Assembly: GCA_023430245.1 (NCBI GenBank)
Contig: JAEZBA010000447.1
Location: forward strand, 1-6,630
DNA from: Pseudomonadota bacterium
GTDB taxonomy: Bacteria > Pseudomonadota > Alphaproteobacteria > Rhizobiales > Xanthobacteraceae
Length of the DNA: 6,630 bases
Reading direction: 5' to 3'
The position numbers and the translations under genes are program-made. This document shows positions 1 to 6,560 of the stretch, piece after piece (positions within the stretch are counted from its first letter, which is position 1; every line of letters starts with the position of its first letter). The notes under the pieces are model-generated. The model saw only the letters and a list, made by a program, of their open reading frames with translations. It was not told the origin of the DNA and did no database searches.

Positions 1-697
1 CCTTCAGAGTCACGAACGGCAACGCGCAGAATGCAGCAAGCAGGTGGGGGCTCGTCAAGGGGTGTCTACGGCCATTGAATGTCGCAGCCAGCAGCGGACC
101 TTCGGTGTCGGTCTCCAGAATTCGGATCTTCAACCCATCGCCCGGCGGGGTCAGGCGGAAATGGTACCGCATCTACATCCCGATAAACGGAGAGACGTAC
201 ATGCGCTTGTTGCGGGCCTGCCGGATGCCGCCAGCGCCGACCTCACCCGGGAGCACCGGGCAGACATAGCTGTGATGCTCGCCGAACGTGTTGCGGACCT
301 CGTAGACTAGAAGCGCAAGCGTTCCGTCGGCGCGATAGCCGTAATAGACGGACAGCGGATTGAATGCGTAGCCGAGCAGGCGGGGATAGCACAGCAGCAG
401 AATGCGCCCGCCCGACAGGTCGACGCCGGCATTGGCCGCAAGCGCACGCACATAAGCCGCGAGAGGCGAGCCGTCGCGCGGGCCGTGATCGCGCTCATGA
501 AAGCTGTAGAGTGCGCCCCGATTGACCCCGAAAAGTCGGGATTGCCGATCGGCCTCGTCAAGGCGGTCGAGGTCGATCAACAGATTGAGCACGCGATAGA
601 CGAAGCGATGCGACATCGGCTTCAGCCGCGCGTGCATGACGTCACCGCGGTAGAGAAAGGCTGCAGGTTCAGATCGCTGCGGCCGTGTCTCGCTCAC
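1..697 (-). pseudogene. DUF1365 (COG3496) protein, interrupted by in-frame TAG, partial at window edge
   Basis: The frame starts at a GTG (697-695) that overlaps the stop of the upstream flavoprotein gene as GTGA. A GGAGG (709-705) lies 7 nt before it, so this start is well supported. The first 174 residues carry the DUF1365 hallmarks: a His/Arg/Pro/His N-terminal motif (H22, R24, P27, H30), FHERDHG at 66-72, RLLGYAFNPLSVYY at 106-119 and EVRNTFGEHHSY at 133-144. At YVSPFIGM a TAG (175-173) stops the frame. The same frame then continues without another stop to base 1 with family-like sequence (MRYHFRLTPPGDG..., then GPLLAATFNGRRHPLT, ending PFVTLK). Family members are usually about 250 residues, so the 174-residue product lacks roughly the last third. 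The ATG right after TAG could allow reinitiation. The molecular function of DUF1365 is not settled. It travels with COG2907 flavoproteins and Cfa-like methyltransferases and is thought to act in membrane fatty-acid modification. The 174-codon ORF alone is 697-173. Confidence 0.85.
173..175 (-). other. Premature in-frame amber codon in DUF1365 gene
   Basis: The bases read ATG TAG ATG CGG TAC CAT on the minus strand, within a motif where related proteins, as I remember them, read SPF-x-x-M-D/E-M-x-Y. Reading through gives about 57 further sensible codons with no other stop. One base change (GAG to TAG) would explain it, as would a sequencing error. Confidence 0.85.
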
Positions 698-2007
698 TCG
701 GCTGCCTCCGCAAAGTCCGGACTGACGCTGCGCCAGGGGACAATGCCACCGAGCCGCTCTGCGACGTCGAGGCCCGAGCGCAAGCCGTCCTCATGAAAGC
801 CGTAGCCTGTCCATGCCCCGCAGAACCATACCCGATCGGCGCCCTGGATATCGTCCAGCCGGGCCTGGGCGGCAAAGGCGGCCGCATCAAATTGCGGATG
901 ATCGCAGGTGAACCGGCTGAAGGTCAGGGCGGGGTCCGGTTCGAACGGAGGATTAAGGCTGACGAAGAGCGGTTGGCTGGCGTCGATATGTTGCAGCGCA
1001 TTCATCCAGTAGGTCACCGCCACATCGCCATCGGCTTCGCCGCGACCATTGCCGCGAAGAAAATTCCACGCTCCCCAGGCCCGCCTGCGTTTCGGCATCA
1101 GGCGGGTGTCGCGATGAAGATAGACCGCATTCGCACGGTAGCGAATGGCTCCCAGCACGGCGCGCTCGTCTTCGCTTGGGTCGCGGAGCATGGCGAGCGC
1201 CTGATCGGAATGGGCAGCAACGATTACCTGGTCGAAATTGTCGCTGTGGCCGAGGCTGTCGGTGACGACAACGCCTGTTGGCGTACGTTCGATCCTGGTC
1301 ACCGCGGCGCCCAGCCGGATGCGGTCTCGAAAAGGGCGGGTCAGCGCCTCCACATAACGCCGGCTGCCACCGCGGACCGTGCGCCAGACCGGCCGCTCAT
1401 CATGCAGCAGCCGATGATTGTTGAAGAAGGCGACAAAGTTCTCGGCCGGAAAGTCCATCATCTGCCGGGCCGGCGTCGACCAGATTGCTGCTCCCATCGG
1501 CACGAGATAGTCCCGTAGCAGGCGCTGCGAATAGCCGCGCATCCGGACATATTCGCCGAGCGTCAAACCGGCCAGGCGGCCGGCGGCGCGGTCGAGGAGG
1601 CATTGGCGGTTGAAGCGCGTGACGTCGCGCAGCATGGTCCAGAATGGAACGGAAAGCAGGTTTGCGCGCTGGGCGAAAACCCCGTTCAGGATTTCGCCCA
1701 GCCGGTGGCCCCCACCCAGCCATTCGAACCGTCCGCCATTGGCCGACACCGCGAAACTCATGTCGGTCGGCTGGGTTTCGACGCCGAAATGGTCGAAAAG
1801 GGCGGTTAAATCGGGGTAGTTCAATTCATTATAGACGATAAAGCCGGTGTCGACCGCCAGCGGGATGCCCTGATAGTCGATATCAACCGTATGGCTGTGC
1901 CCGCCGGGTCGGAGCTCGCGCTCATAGACCGTGAGGTGGTGCCGGCCCGCCAGGGCATATGCGGCTGCGTTTCCCGCAATACCCGTCCCCACCACCGCAA
2001 TCCGCAT
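694..2007 (-). CDS. FAD-dependent amine oxidase/desaturase-like protein (COG2907 type)
   Basis: The 437-residue protein opens with a Rossmann dinucleotide-binding motif (VVGTGIAG, glycines at 7, 9 and 12). The acidic residue that binds the ADP ribose follows (YERE, E29), then the GGHSHT segment (35-40) typical of amine-oxidase/phytoene-desaturase flavoproteins. A C-terminal FAD-contact block, FCGAWTGYGFHEDGLRSGLDVAERL (begins at 395), is the signature of the COG2907 group. There is no signal peptide and no clear membrane helix, so it is probably cytoplasmic or membrane-peripheral. The length is normal for the group and nothing is truncated. The ATG at 2007 overlaps the TAA of a small upstream ORF (TAATG), and the 3' end overlaps the DUF1365 start, so translation is probably coupled along the operon. 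The Shine-Dalgarno sequence is weak (GGAG 14 nt upstream, or GGGG 8 nt upstream). By family it is a redox enzyme. Rhodobacter and Rhodopseudomonas relatives have been linked to singlet-oxygen-responsive and furan fatty-acid synthesis, acting on phospholipid acyl chains. Applying that here is inference. Confidence 0.88.
   Translation of the reverse strand: MRIAVVGTGIAGNAAAYALAGRHHLTVYERELRPGGHSHTVDIDYQGIPLAVDTGFIVYNELNYPDLTALFDHFGVETQPTDMSFAVSANGGRFEWLGGGHRLGEILNGVFAQRANLLSVPFWTMLRDVTRFNRQCLLDRAAGRLAGLTLGEYVRMRGYSQRLLRDYLVPMGAAIWSTPARQMMDFPAENFVAFFNNHRLLHDERPVWRTVRGGSRRYVEALTRPFRDRIRLGAAVTRIERTPTGVVVTDSLGHSDNFDQVIVAAHSDQALAMLRDPSEDERAVLGAIRYRANAVYLHRDTRLMPKRRRAWGAWNFLRGNGRGEADGDVAVTYWMNALQHIDASQPLFVSLNPPFEPDPALTFSRFTCDHPQFDAAAFAAQARLDDIQGADRVWFCGAWTGYGFHEDGLRSGLDVAERLGGIVPWRSVSPDFAEAAE
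705..709 (-). promoter_or_regulatory. Shine-Dalgarno site of the DUF1365 gene
   Basis: GGAGG lies inside the last codons of the flavoprotein gene, 7 nt before the GTG at 697. It fixes the GTG as the start and shows the DUF1365 frame was built to be translated despite its later stop. Confidence 0.7.
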
Positions 2008-2144
2008 TACCAGAGCCCCGTCTCCGCCAGTTCGGGCGAGCTACGGCCGGAGGCGGCATCCGGTTTCAGACCGGCGGAGCAATTGCGGAAAATGCTCTGA
2101 ATGCCGGAAAGGTTGTCGAAACCATTCCGCCTGCGATGCAGCAT
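2007..2144 (-). CDS. Candidate 45-residue small protein, translationally coupled to the flavoprotein gene
   Basis: A short minus-strand ORF starts at ATG (2144-2142), reads MLHRRRNGFDNLSGIQSIFR at its N-terminus, and ends SPELAETGLW followed by TAA (2009-2007). The stop shares two bases with the ATG of the flavoprotein gene (TAATG), a classic coupling arrangement. An in-frame TGA lies seven codons upstream of the ATG, so it is not the tail of a longer gene in the present sequence. The protein is basic at its N-terminus, has one cysteine, and has no membrane helix or motif that I recognise. The Shine-Dalgarno is poor (GAAGG well upstream). It may be a real small protein, a leader ORF that feeds ribosomes onto the flavoprotein message, or chance. 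The close stop/start overlap is the main support. Confidence 0.35.
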   Translation of the reverse strand: MLHRRRNGFDNLSGIQSIFRNCSAGLKPDAASGRSSPELAETGLW

Positions 2145-2246
2145 TCTTGGGAGCGGCCTTCACCACTTCTTTGACGAGTCCGGATATGAAAAATGGGCGG
2201 ATCGGCCTGCGCAGGCGCCGTCGTCCGCCCTCTCGGTAGCCAGGCA
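2145..2246. other. Divergent intergenic region
   Basis: This stretch of about 100 bases separates the minus-strand lipid operon from the plus-strand GGDEF gene and must hold both upstream regions. Visible items are an AT-rich patch (GGATATGAAAAATGG, 2182-2196), a TTGACG (2171-2176) with no -10 box at a usable distance, and a perfect 12-bp palindrome GCCTGCGCAGGC (2205-2216). I could not assign a convincing promoter on either strand. Confidence 0.5.
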
Positions 2247-3476
2247 ATGAACCTCGACGTCAACACGCTGTTTCTTGTCACGATCTATGTCGAGGCGATG
2301 CTCGGCCTGTTGCTGCTGTTCGCCTGGGTGCAGAATTCGGCGGTTACTGCGGTGGCGTGGTGGGGCTCGGCGCATTTGTTGCGTGCCGCATCGGTCGTGC
2401 TGTTCGGGATGTACGAATCCGCACCCGACTGGATCACCATCGATCTGTCGAATGCGATTCTGTTTACCTCATTTGCGGCAACCTGGACCGGCGCGCGCAT
2501 TTTCGATGGCCGTTCGCCGAGCTATATCGGACTGTTCGCTGGCGCCTTGCTCTGGCTTGCGGTCTGCCGCATCCCGGCGATTTCGCAGTCGATGGAAGCA
2601 CGGATCCTGATCTCGTCCTTCATCGTTACCGGGTATACTTGGGCCGCGGCCTATGAATTCTGGCGCGGTCGCAGCGAGCCCCTGGTGTCGCGCTGGCCCG
2701 CGATCTTCATGTTGTTCGCTCACGGATCGCTGTTCTTGCTGCGGACTCCGCTGTCCACCGTGATGCCGTGGATTCCGGACACGCAGGTTTTCGAAAGCGT
2801 GTGGCTGACGGTGCTCAGCTTCGAAGCGCTACTGTTCACCATCGCCATTGCATTCATTCTGCTGGCCATGGCCAAGGAGCGCACCGAGCTTCTGCACAAG
2901 ACGGCCTCGCTGGTCGATCCGCTGACCGGAATTCCGAATCGCCGCGCCTTTCTCGAAGGTGCCGAGGCCATGGCGCAGCGGATCGACGCCGACCCGCGGC
3001 CCGCGGCGGTCCTCCTCGTCGATCTCGATCACTTCAAGACGATCAACGATTCGTTCGGTCATGCACTCGGTGACCGGGTTCTCCAGCTCTTTGCCGAAAC
3101 CGCCGGAGCGAATATCGCGCCGTCCGATCTGCTTGGCCGGTTGGGTGGCGAAGAATTCGCGATCGCGCTCTACGACGTCGATCGCGAGCGCGCGAAGGAG
3201 GTTGCGGAAGCAATCCGGCGATCGTTCGCGGAGGCCGCGTCCGAGGTTAACGGCCATCCGGTTGGCGCGACCTGCAGTATCGGCGTTGCGGTCAGCGACA
3301 AGGGGCCTCTCGACGTGACCGAACTCCTCGCGCAGGCAGACGAAGCGCTTTATTCCGCCAAGGAGCGCGGTCGCAACCGCTGCGAAATCGCGTCCACCGA
3401 GATCGTCCTGCGTCTCGATGCGTCCACACCGTCGCTGCGTATCGGCGACATCCAGACGAAGTCGGCCGCCGCCTGA
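2247..3476 (+). CDS. Seven-transmembrane GGDEF diguanylate cyclase
   Basis: This inner-membrane enzyme is predicted to make cyclic di-GMP from two GTP. The 409-residue protein has about seven hydrophobic helices (near 7-28, 35-56, 64-85, 92-112, 119-140, 150-170 and 184-208). A short linker leads to a cytoplasmic GGDEF domain (about 221-382). The domain shows DPLTGIPNRRAF (224-235), the metal/substrate segment DLDHFKTINDSFGHALGD (259-276) and the signature GGEEF (300-304), so it should be active. The usual RxxD inhibitory site five residues before the signature reads APSD (291-294): the arginine is absent, so I-site product inhibition is probably lost. The ATG at 2247 was chosen because the first helix follows at once. 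An in-frame ATG at 2193 would add an 18-residue non-hydrophobic extension. Neither start has a strong Shine-Dalgarno. The membrane module matches no named sensor domain I recognise, so the signal it senses is unknown. The gene stands alone, divergent from the lipid operon and 82 bp before the ligase gene. Confidence 0.92.
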   Translation: MNLDVNTLFLVTIYVEAMLGLLLLFAWVQNSAVTAVAWWGSAHLLRAASVVLFGMYESAPDWITIDLSNAILFTSFAATWTGARIFDGRSPSYIGLFAGALLWLAVCRIPAISQSMEARILISSFIVTGYTWAAAYEFWRGRSEPLVSRWPAIFMLFAHGSLFLLRTPLSTVMPWIPDTQVFESVWLTVLSFEALLFTIAIAFILLAMAKERTELLHKTASLVDPLTGIPNRRAFLEGAEAMAQRIDADPRPAAVLLVDLDHFKTINDSFGHALGDRVLQLFAETAGANIAPSDLLGRLGGEEFAIALYDVDRERAKEVAEAIRRSFAEAASEVNGHPVGATCSIGVAVSDKGPLDVTELLAQADEALYSAKERGRNRCEIASTEIVLRLDASTPSLRIGDIQTKSAAA

Positions 3477-3503
3477 CCCGACCGGTTTTCGCGCTAGCGT
3501 GCG

Positions 3504-3533
3504 TTGACACAAGCGGTCGCCAACATGCATTAT
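3504..3533 (+). promoter_or_regulatory. Probable sigma-70 type promoter of the acyl-CoA ligase gene
   Basis: A perfect TTGACA (3504-3509) is followed after 18 nt by CATTAT (3528-3533, 4 of 6 matches to TATAAT). TATAGT at 3531-3536 fits better by sequence, but its spacing of 21 nt is too long. Transcription would start near 3540, giving a leader of about 20 nt before the GTG at 3559. The -10 region lies in a palindrome, so a bound repressor would block polymerase. Confidence 0.5.
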
Positions 3534-3542
3534 AGTGCATGT
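3523..3542. promoter_or_regulatory. 20-bp palindromic operator candidate over the -10 region
   Basis: ACATGCAtTATAgTGCATGT has perfect 7-bp arms and only one mismatched pair in the centre. The length and dyad shape suit a homodimeric winged-helix repressor. MarR-family regulators of hydroxycinnamoyl-CoA and other aromatic-acid genes use sites of this kind, and a CoA thioester is often the inducer. The regulator itself is not in the window. Confidence 0.6.
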
Positions 3543-3547
3543 CGTCT

Positions 3548-3553
3548 GGGAGG
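3548..3553 (+). promoter_or_regulatory. Shine-Dalgarno site that sets the ligase start
   Basis: GGGAGG sits 5 nt before the GTG at 3559. The alternative GTG at 3535 lies inside the operator with no ribosome site, and the ATG at 3571 is too far from GGGAGG. Confidence 0.75.
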
Positions 3554-3558
3554 ACGCC

Positions 3559-5421
3559 GTGAATTCGACGATGTCAAAGTCGGCGCAAGCCGCCGGCAAG
3601 CCGCCATTTCGTGCCATAAACTTCGCCGAGCCGACGGTTTTGCGAGAGAACCGGGCTGACGGTTCGACTGTTCTGCGGGCGGCGCAGCCGCTTCGCGCCT
3701 ATGACCCCAATCTCGCGCGCCTGTTCCGGCGGGCCGTCGAAACCCAGCCAGACAGGTTGCTCATGGCGGAGCGCGACTCCGCCGGGGCCTGGGCGGGCGT
3801 GACCTATGCGCAAGCACGCCGCAAGGCCGACGCCGTCGCGCAGGTGCTGATTGATCGCGGTCTCACTGCCGAGCGGCCGGTCATGGCGCTATCGGGCAAC
3901 GCGGTCGAGCACGGCCTTCTGACGCTGGCCTGTTACACCGCAGGGATTCCAATTGCGCCGATCTCGGTCGCGTATTCGCTGCAGAGCCAGGACCACGCCA
4001 AGCTAAAATACATCAATGAGCTGCTGACGCCCGGCCTCGTCTATGTCTCCGACACGGCGCCCTTTGCTAAGGCGCTGGCGCACATCACCGCTCCGATCCT
4101 TGCCGGTAAGAACGGCGCCAACCTGCCGAACGTCACGTTGTTTGCGGACCTGGAAAAGACCGTGCCCGGTCCCGCGGTCGAACAGGCGGTCGCCGCGATC
4201 CAACCTGACACGATCGCCAAATTCCTGTTCACCTCTGGCTCGACCAGTCTGCCCAAGGGTGTGATCAACACCCACGGCATGCTGACGGCGAACCAGCAGC
4301 AATCGGTGCAAACCTGGCCGTTCATCGAAGACGCGCCGATGGTGCTGATCGACTGGCTGCCCTGGAACCACACCTTCGGCAGCAACTACAATTTCAATCT
4401 GATCCTGCAGCAGGCCGGCACGCTTTATATCGACGGTGGCAAGCCGGTGCCGGCGCTGGTCGGACAGACCGTAGAAAACCTGCGCGACATAGCTCCCACC
4501 ATCTACTTCAATGTCCCGGCCGGGTACGGCGCGCTGCTGCCATTTCTTGAAAAAGATGACGCGCTGGCGCGGCATTTCTTTTCGCGCGTGCGGCTGTTGT
4601 TCTACGCGGGCGCATCACTGCCGCAGGATATGTGGGACCGGCTGGAGGCACTTGCGATCCGCATCACCGGCACGCGGATTCCGATGACGTCGGCCTGGGG
4701 CACGACCGAAACATCGCCGCTCGCGACCTCGGCTCACACGCTGCTCGAGAAGGCCGGAAATGTCGGCGTGCCGGTGCCGGGTGTCGACGTGAAACTGATG
4801 CCGGTCGGCAGCAAGCTTGAAATCAGGGTGCGCGGCCCGAACATCACGCCCGGTTATTGGCGCAGGCCCGATCTCACGGAGGCGATGTTCGACGACGAAG
4901 GCTATTATCTGCCCGGAGACGCGGTGCGGTTCGCCGACCCGGCGGATCCGAACCAGGGACTGATTTTCGACGGCCGCACCGCCGAGGATTTCAAGCTGAC
5001 CAACGGCACATGGGTCGCGGTCGGCGCCTTGCGTGTCGGCGCGATCGCCGCCGCCACTCCGGTGTTGCAGGACGCGATCGTGTGCGGGGAGGGGCGCGAC
5101 CAGGTCGGCCTCGTCGCCTGGCTGAATGCTGCGGGCTGCAAGCAGGTCACCGGCGAGGATGGCGATCTGTCGTTCTATGCAAGACATGCGAAAGTGCACG
5201 AGCATCTGCGCAAGGCTTTCGCGCAATGGAACAAGGTCAACACTGGCGCGACAATGCGCGTTGCGCGCGTCTTGCTGCTTCCCGACATGCCCTCGATCGA
5301 CAGAAATGAGATCACCGACAAGGGATACATCAATCAGCGTGTCGCGCTGGAATTCCGCAATGCGGATGTGCAACGTCTTTTCGACGTGAATCTGCACCAC
5401 GATGTGGTCGTGATCGGCTGA
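3559..5421 (+). CDS. Feruloyl-CoA synthetase family AMP-forming acyl-CoA ligase
   Basis: This ANL-superfamily enzyme activates a carboxylate with ATP to an acyl-adenylate and then an acyl-CoA, probably in the cytoplasm. The 620 residues match the feruloyl-CoA synthetase branch over their whole length. Landmarks are the ATP loop FTSGSTSLPKGV (224-235) followed by INTHGMLTANQQ, the block DWLPWNHTFGSNYNFN (265-280), TIYFNVPAGY (314-323), the A5 motif GTTETSP (381-387), the adenosine-binding GD (453-454), the hinge region DGRTAEDFKLTNGTWVAVG (471-489) and the catalytic-lysine motif TDKGYINQR (K588). All catalytic positions appear present. One oddity is S230, where most ANL loops have glycine (TSGSTGLPKG). 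The GTG start was chosen from GGGAGG 5 nt upstream. The gene has its own promoter/operator and is followed after 94 bp by a solute-receptor gene. The usual ferulate partners (hydratase-lyase, vanillin dehydrogenase) are not seen, so the substrate may be ferulate or another aryl or arylalkenoic acid. Confidence 0.88.
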   Translation: MNSTMSKSAQAAGKPPFRAINFAEPTVLRENRADGSTVLRAAQPLRAYDPNLARLFRRAVETQPDRLLMAERDSAGAWAGVTYAQARRKADAVAQVLIDRGLTAERPVMALSGNAVEHGLLTLACYTAGIPIAPISVAYSLQSQDHAKLKYINELLTPGLVYVSDTAPFAKALAHITAPILAGKNGANLPNVTLFADLEKTVPGPAVEQAVAAIQPDTIAKFLFTSGSTSLPKGVINTHGMLTANQQQSVQTWPFIEDAPMVLIDWLPWNHTFGSNYNFNLILQQAGTLYIDGGKPVPALVGQTVENLRDIAPTIYFNVPAGYGALLPFLEKDDALARHFFSRVRLLFYAGASLPQDMWDRLEALAIRITGTRIPMTSAWGTTETSPLATSAHTLLEKAGNVGVPVPGVDVKLMPVGSKLEIRVRGPNITPGYWRRPDLTEAMFDDEGYYLPGDAVRFADPADPNQGLIFDGRTAEDFKLTNGTWVAVGALRVGAIAAATPVLQDAIVCGEGRDQVGLVAWLNAAGCKQVTGEDGDLSFYARHAKVHEHLRKAFAQWNKVNTGATMRVARVLLLPDMPSIDRNEITDKGYINQRVALEFRNADVQRLFDVNLHHDVVVIG

Positions 5422-5515
5422 TTTCCATACTGTGAAATTGCTTGATTGAGTGGAGAATTGCGGCGGCGTGCCGCGTGCTCTATCAATCGAAGAATAACAG
5501 TCAGGGAGGATGAAG
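5422..5515. other. Intergenic gap between ligase and receptor genes
   Basis: This 94-bp gap holds a small GC stem (GCGGC 5460-5464 with GCCGC 5470-5474, no T-tract) and imperfect inverted TTGATTGA/TCAATCGA arms around it. I saw no clear promoter and no clear terminator, so co-transcription of the two genes is likely but not shown. Confidence 0.4.
5504..5509 (+). promoter_or_regulatory. Shine-Dalgarno site that sets the receptor start
   Basis: GGGAGG directly touches an ATG at 5510 (no spacer) but lies 6 nt before the second in-frame ATG at 5516. The second is therefore the better start and removes two residues from the longest frame. Confidence 0.7.
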
Positions 5516-6487
5516 ATGTTGCACCGGCACGCGCTTGGCTTTGCCGCCGCTATCGCCATATTCGCCGCGCCGTTTGCCGCGCAGGCACAGGATTATCCGA
5601 CTCGGCCGGTGAAAATTGTCGTGCCCTTCGGTGCCGGTGGACCGGCCGACGTCTACGCCCGCATTCTGGCGCAGCATCTCGGCGAAACGCTGAAGCAGCC
5701 TTTTGTGGTCGAAAATCGTCCCGGCGCGGGTTCGATCATCGGAACCGATGCGGTCGCAAAGTCCGATGCCGACGGCTACACGCTGCTGCTGATGTCGAAT
5801 ACCCATACCGTCAACGAAACCCTGACACCGAAAAAGCCCTTCAAGCTGATGGACGATTTCGTCGCGGTGGCGCCGATCAACTATTCCGATCTGCTGCTGG
5901 TGGTGCATCCTTCCGTGCCGGCGAAGGATTTGAAGGAGTTCATCGCGCTCGCAAAATCGAAGCCGGGCCAGCTCAATTACGGATCGTCCGGTCCGGGCAC
6001 GCCGTACCACATGGCGGGTGAGCTGTTCAAAGCGATGAGCGGTACGGACATCGTGCATGTGCCGCACAAGGCGTCCGGCGAGATGCGCAACAGCGTGATC
6101 GGCGGTCACGTGCAGATGGCCTTCGACGCTGTCACCACAATGAATGCCAACGCCAAGGCCGGGCAGGTGAAGGCGCTCGGGACCACCGGCGCCAAGCGAT
6201 CGGAGCTGACGCCCGATATTCCGACCGTCGCCGAAGCCGGTGTGCCGGGTTACGAAGCCACGATCTGGCTCGGTCTGATGGCGCCGGCCAAGACGCCGCA
6301 GGCGGTGGTCGACAAGCTGAATGCCGAGGTCACCAAGATCGTCAACCGGCCGGACGTCCGCGCTGCCTGGGCCAAGCAGGGCGCGGTGCCGATGACGATG
6401 TCGGTGAAGGAGTTCGACGCCTATCTGCGCAAGGACATCGACAAATGGGCCGATGTCGTGAAGAAGACCGGCGCCGCGGCCAAGTAA
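5516..6487 (+). CDS. Bug/TctC-family periplasmic solute-binding protein
   Basis: The 323-residue protein belongs to the tripartite tricarboxylate transporter receptor family (TctC, also called Bug proteins). These bind small carboxylates in the periplasm. It has a clear Sec signal peptide: basic start, hydrophobic core, and likely cleavage after AQA at residue 24 (AAQA|QDYPTRPV). Family landmarks follow: YPTRPVKIVVPFGAGGPADVYAR just after the signal, ENRPGAGSIIGTDAVAKSDADGYTLL, the middle segment GQLNYGSSGPGTPYHMAGELF, HVPHKASGEMRNSVIGGHVQMAFD and LTPDIPTVAEAGVPGYEATIWLGLMAPAKTP. The length is normal for the family. Bug receptors are heavily multiplied in this part of the Proteobacteria and are often encoded without TctA/TctB membrane partners, which are not seen here. 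Its place after an aryl-CoA ligase suggests it captures the ligase's substrate. That is inference from position only. Confidence 0.93.
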   Translation: MLHRHALGFAAAIAIFAAPFAAQAQDYPTRPVKIVVPFGAGGPADVYARILAQHLGETLKQPFVVENRPGAGSIIGTDAVAKSDADGYTLLLMSNTHTVNETLTPKKPFKLMDDFVAVAPINYSDLLLVVHPSVPAKDLKEFIALAKSKPGQLNYGSSGPGTPYHMAGELFKAMSGTDIVHVPHKASGEMRNSVIGGHVQMAFDAVTTMNANAKAGQVKALGTTGAKRSELTPDIPTVAEAGVPGYEATIWLGLMAPAKTPQAVVDKLNAEVTKIVNRPDVRAAWAKQGAVPMTMSVKEFDAYLRKDIDKWADVVKKTGAAAK

Positions 6488-6490
6488 CGC

Positions 6491-6500
6491 CGGCGCGCCG
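6491..6500. repeat. 10-bp GC palindrome
   Basis: CGGCGCGCCG is a perfect self-complementary sequence a few bases after the receptor stop codon. It could be chance in GC-rich DNA. Confidence 0.3.
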
Positions 6501-6517
6501 CCAAAGCGTGTGATGAA

Positions 6518-6551
6518 CCGATCACCGGATTGAATTTGATCCGGTGATCGG
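6518..6551. repeat. Perfect 13-bp stem, 8-nt loop; terminator-like or REP-like palindrome
   Basis: CCGATCACCGGAT (6518-6530) pairs perfectly with ATCCGGTGATCGG (6539-6551) across the loop TGAATTTG. It begins 30 nt after the receptor stop. There is no T-run after the stem, so a standard intrinsic terminator is not supported. Symmetric intergenic palindromes are common in Bradyrhizobium-type genomes as repeats or 3'-end stabilisers, and this may be one. Confidence 0.7.
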
Positions 6552-6560
6552 AATGGATTA

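Noticed and set aside
685..1518. 277-codon plus-strand ORF opposite the flavoprotein gene
   Set aside because: It is antisense to a strongly supported coding region, shows no recognisable domain, and long antisense frames are expected in GC-rich DNA.
2171..2190. TTGACG with TATGAA as a GGDEF promoter
   Set aside because: The spacer is only 8 nt, far too short for sigma-70 recognition.
2041..2247. Overlapping 68-71 codon minus-strand ORFs in the divergent region
   Set aside because: They have no ribosome site, no match to any family I know, and overlap the better-placed small ORF that ends on the flavoprotein start.
3491..3500. CGCTAGCG palindrome after the GGDEF gene as a terminator
   Set aside because: It is only 8 bp with no loop and no T-run, so it is too weak to call.
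2829..3617. 262-codon minus-strand ORF opposite the GGDEF gene
   Set aside because: It covers the conserved GGDEF domain in antisense, has no family motif, and runs across the ligase promoter.
5430..5466. Possible sigma-54 promoter before the receptor gene
   Set aside because: No GG/GC pair with correct -24/-12 spacing; TGGAGAATTGCGG lacks the conserved bases.
4615..5559. 314-codon minus-strand ORF opposite the ligase gene
   Set aside because: It is a complementary-strand shadow of a protein with clear ANL motifs and has no motif of its own.
5501..6109. 202-codon minus-strand ORF opposite the receptor gene
   Set aside because: It is a shadow of the Bug-family gene, with composition typical of the antisense frame.
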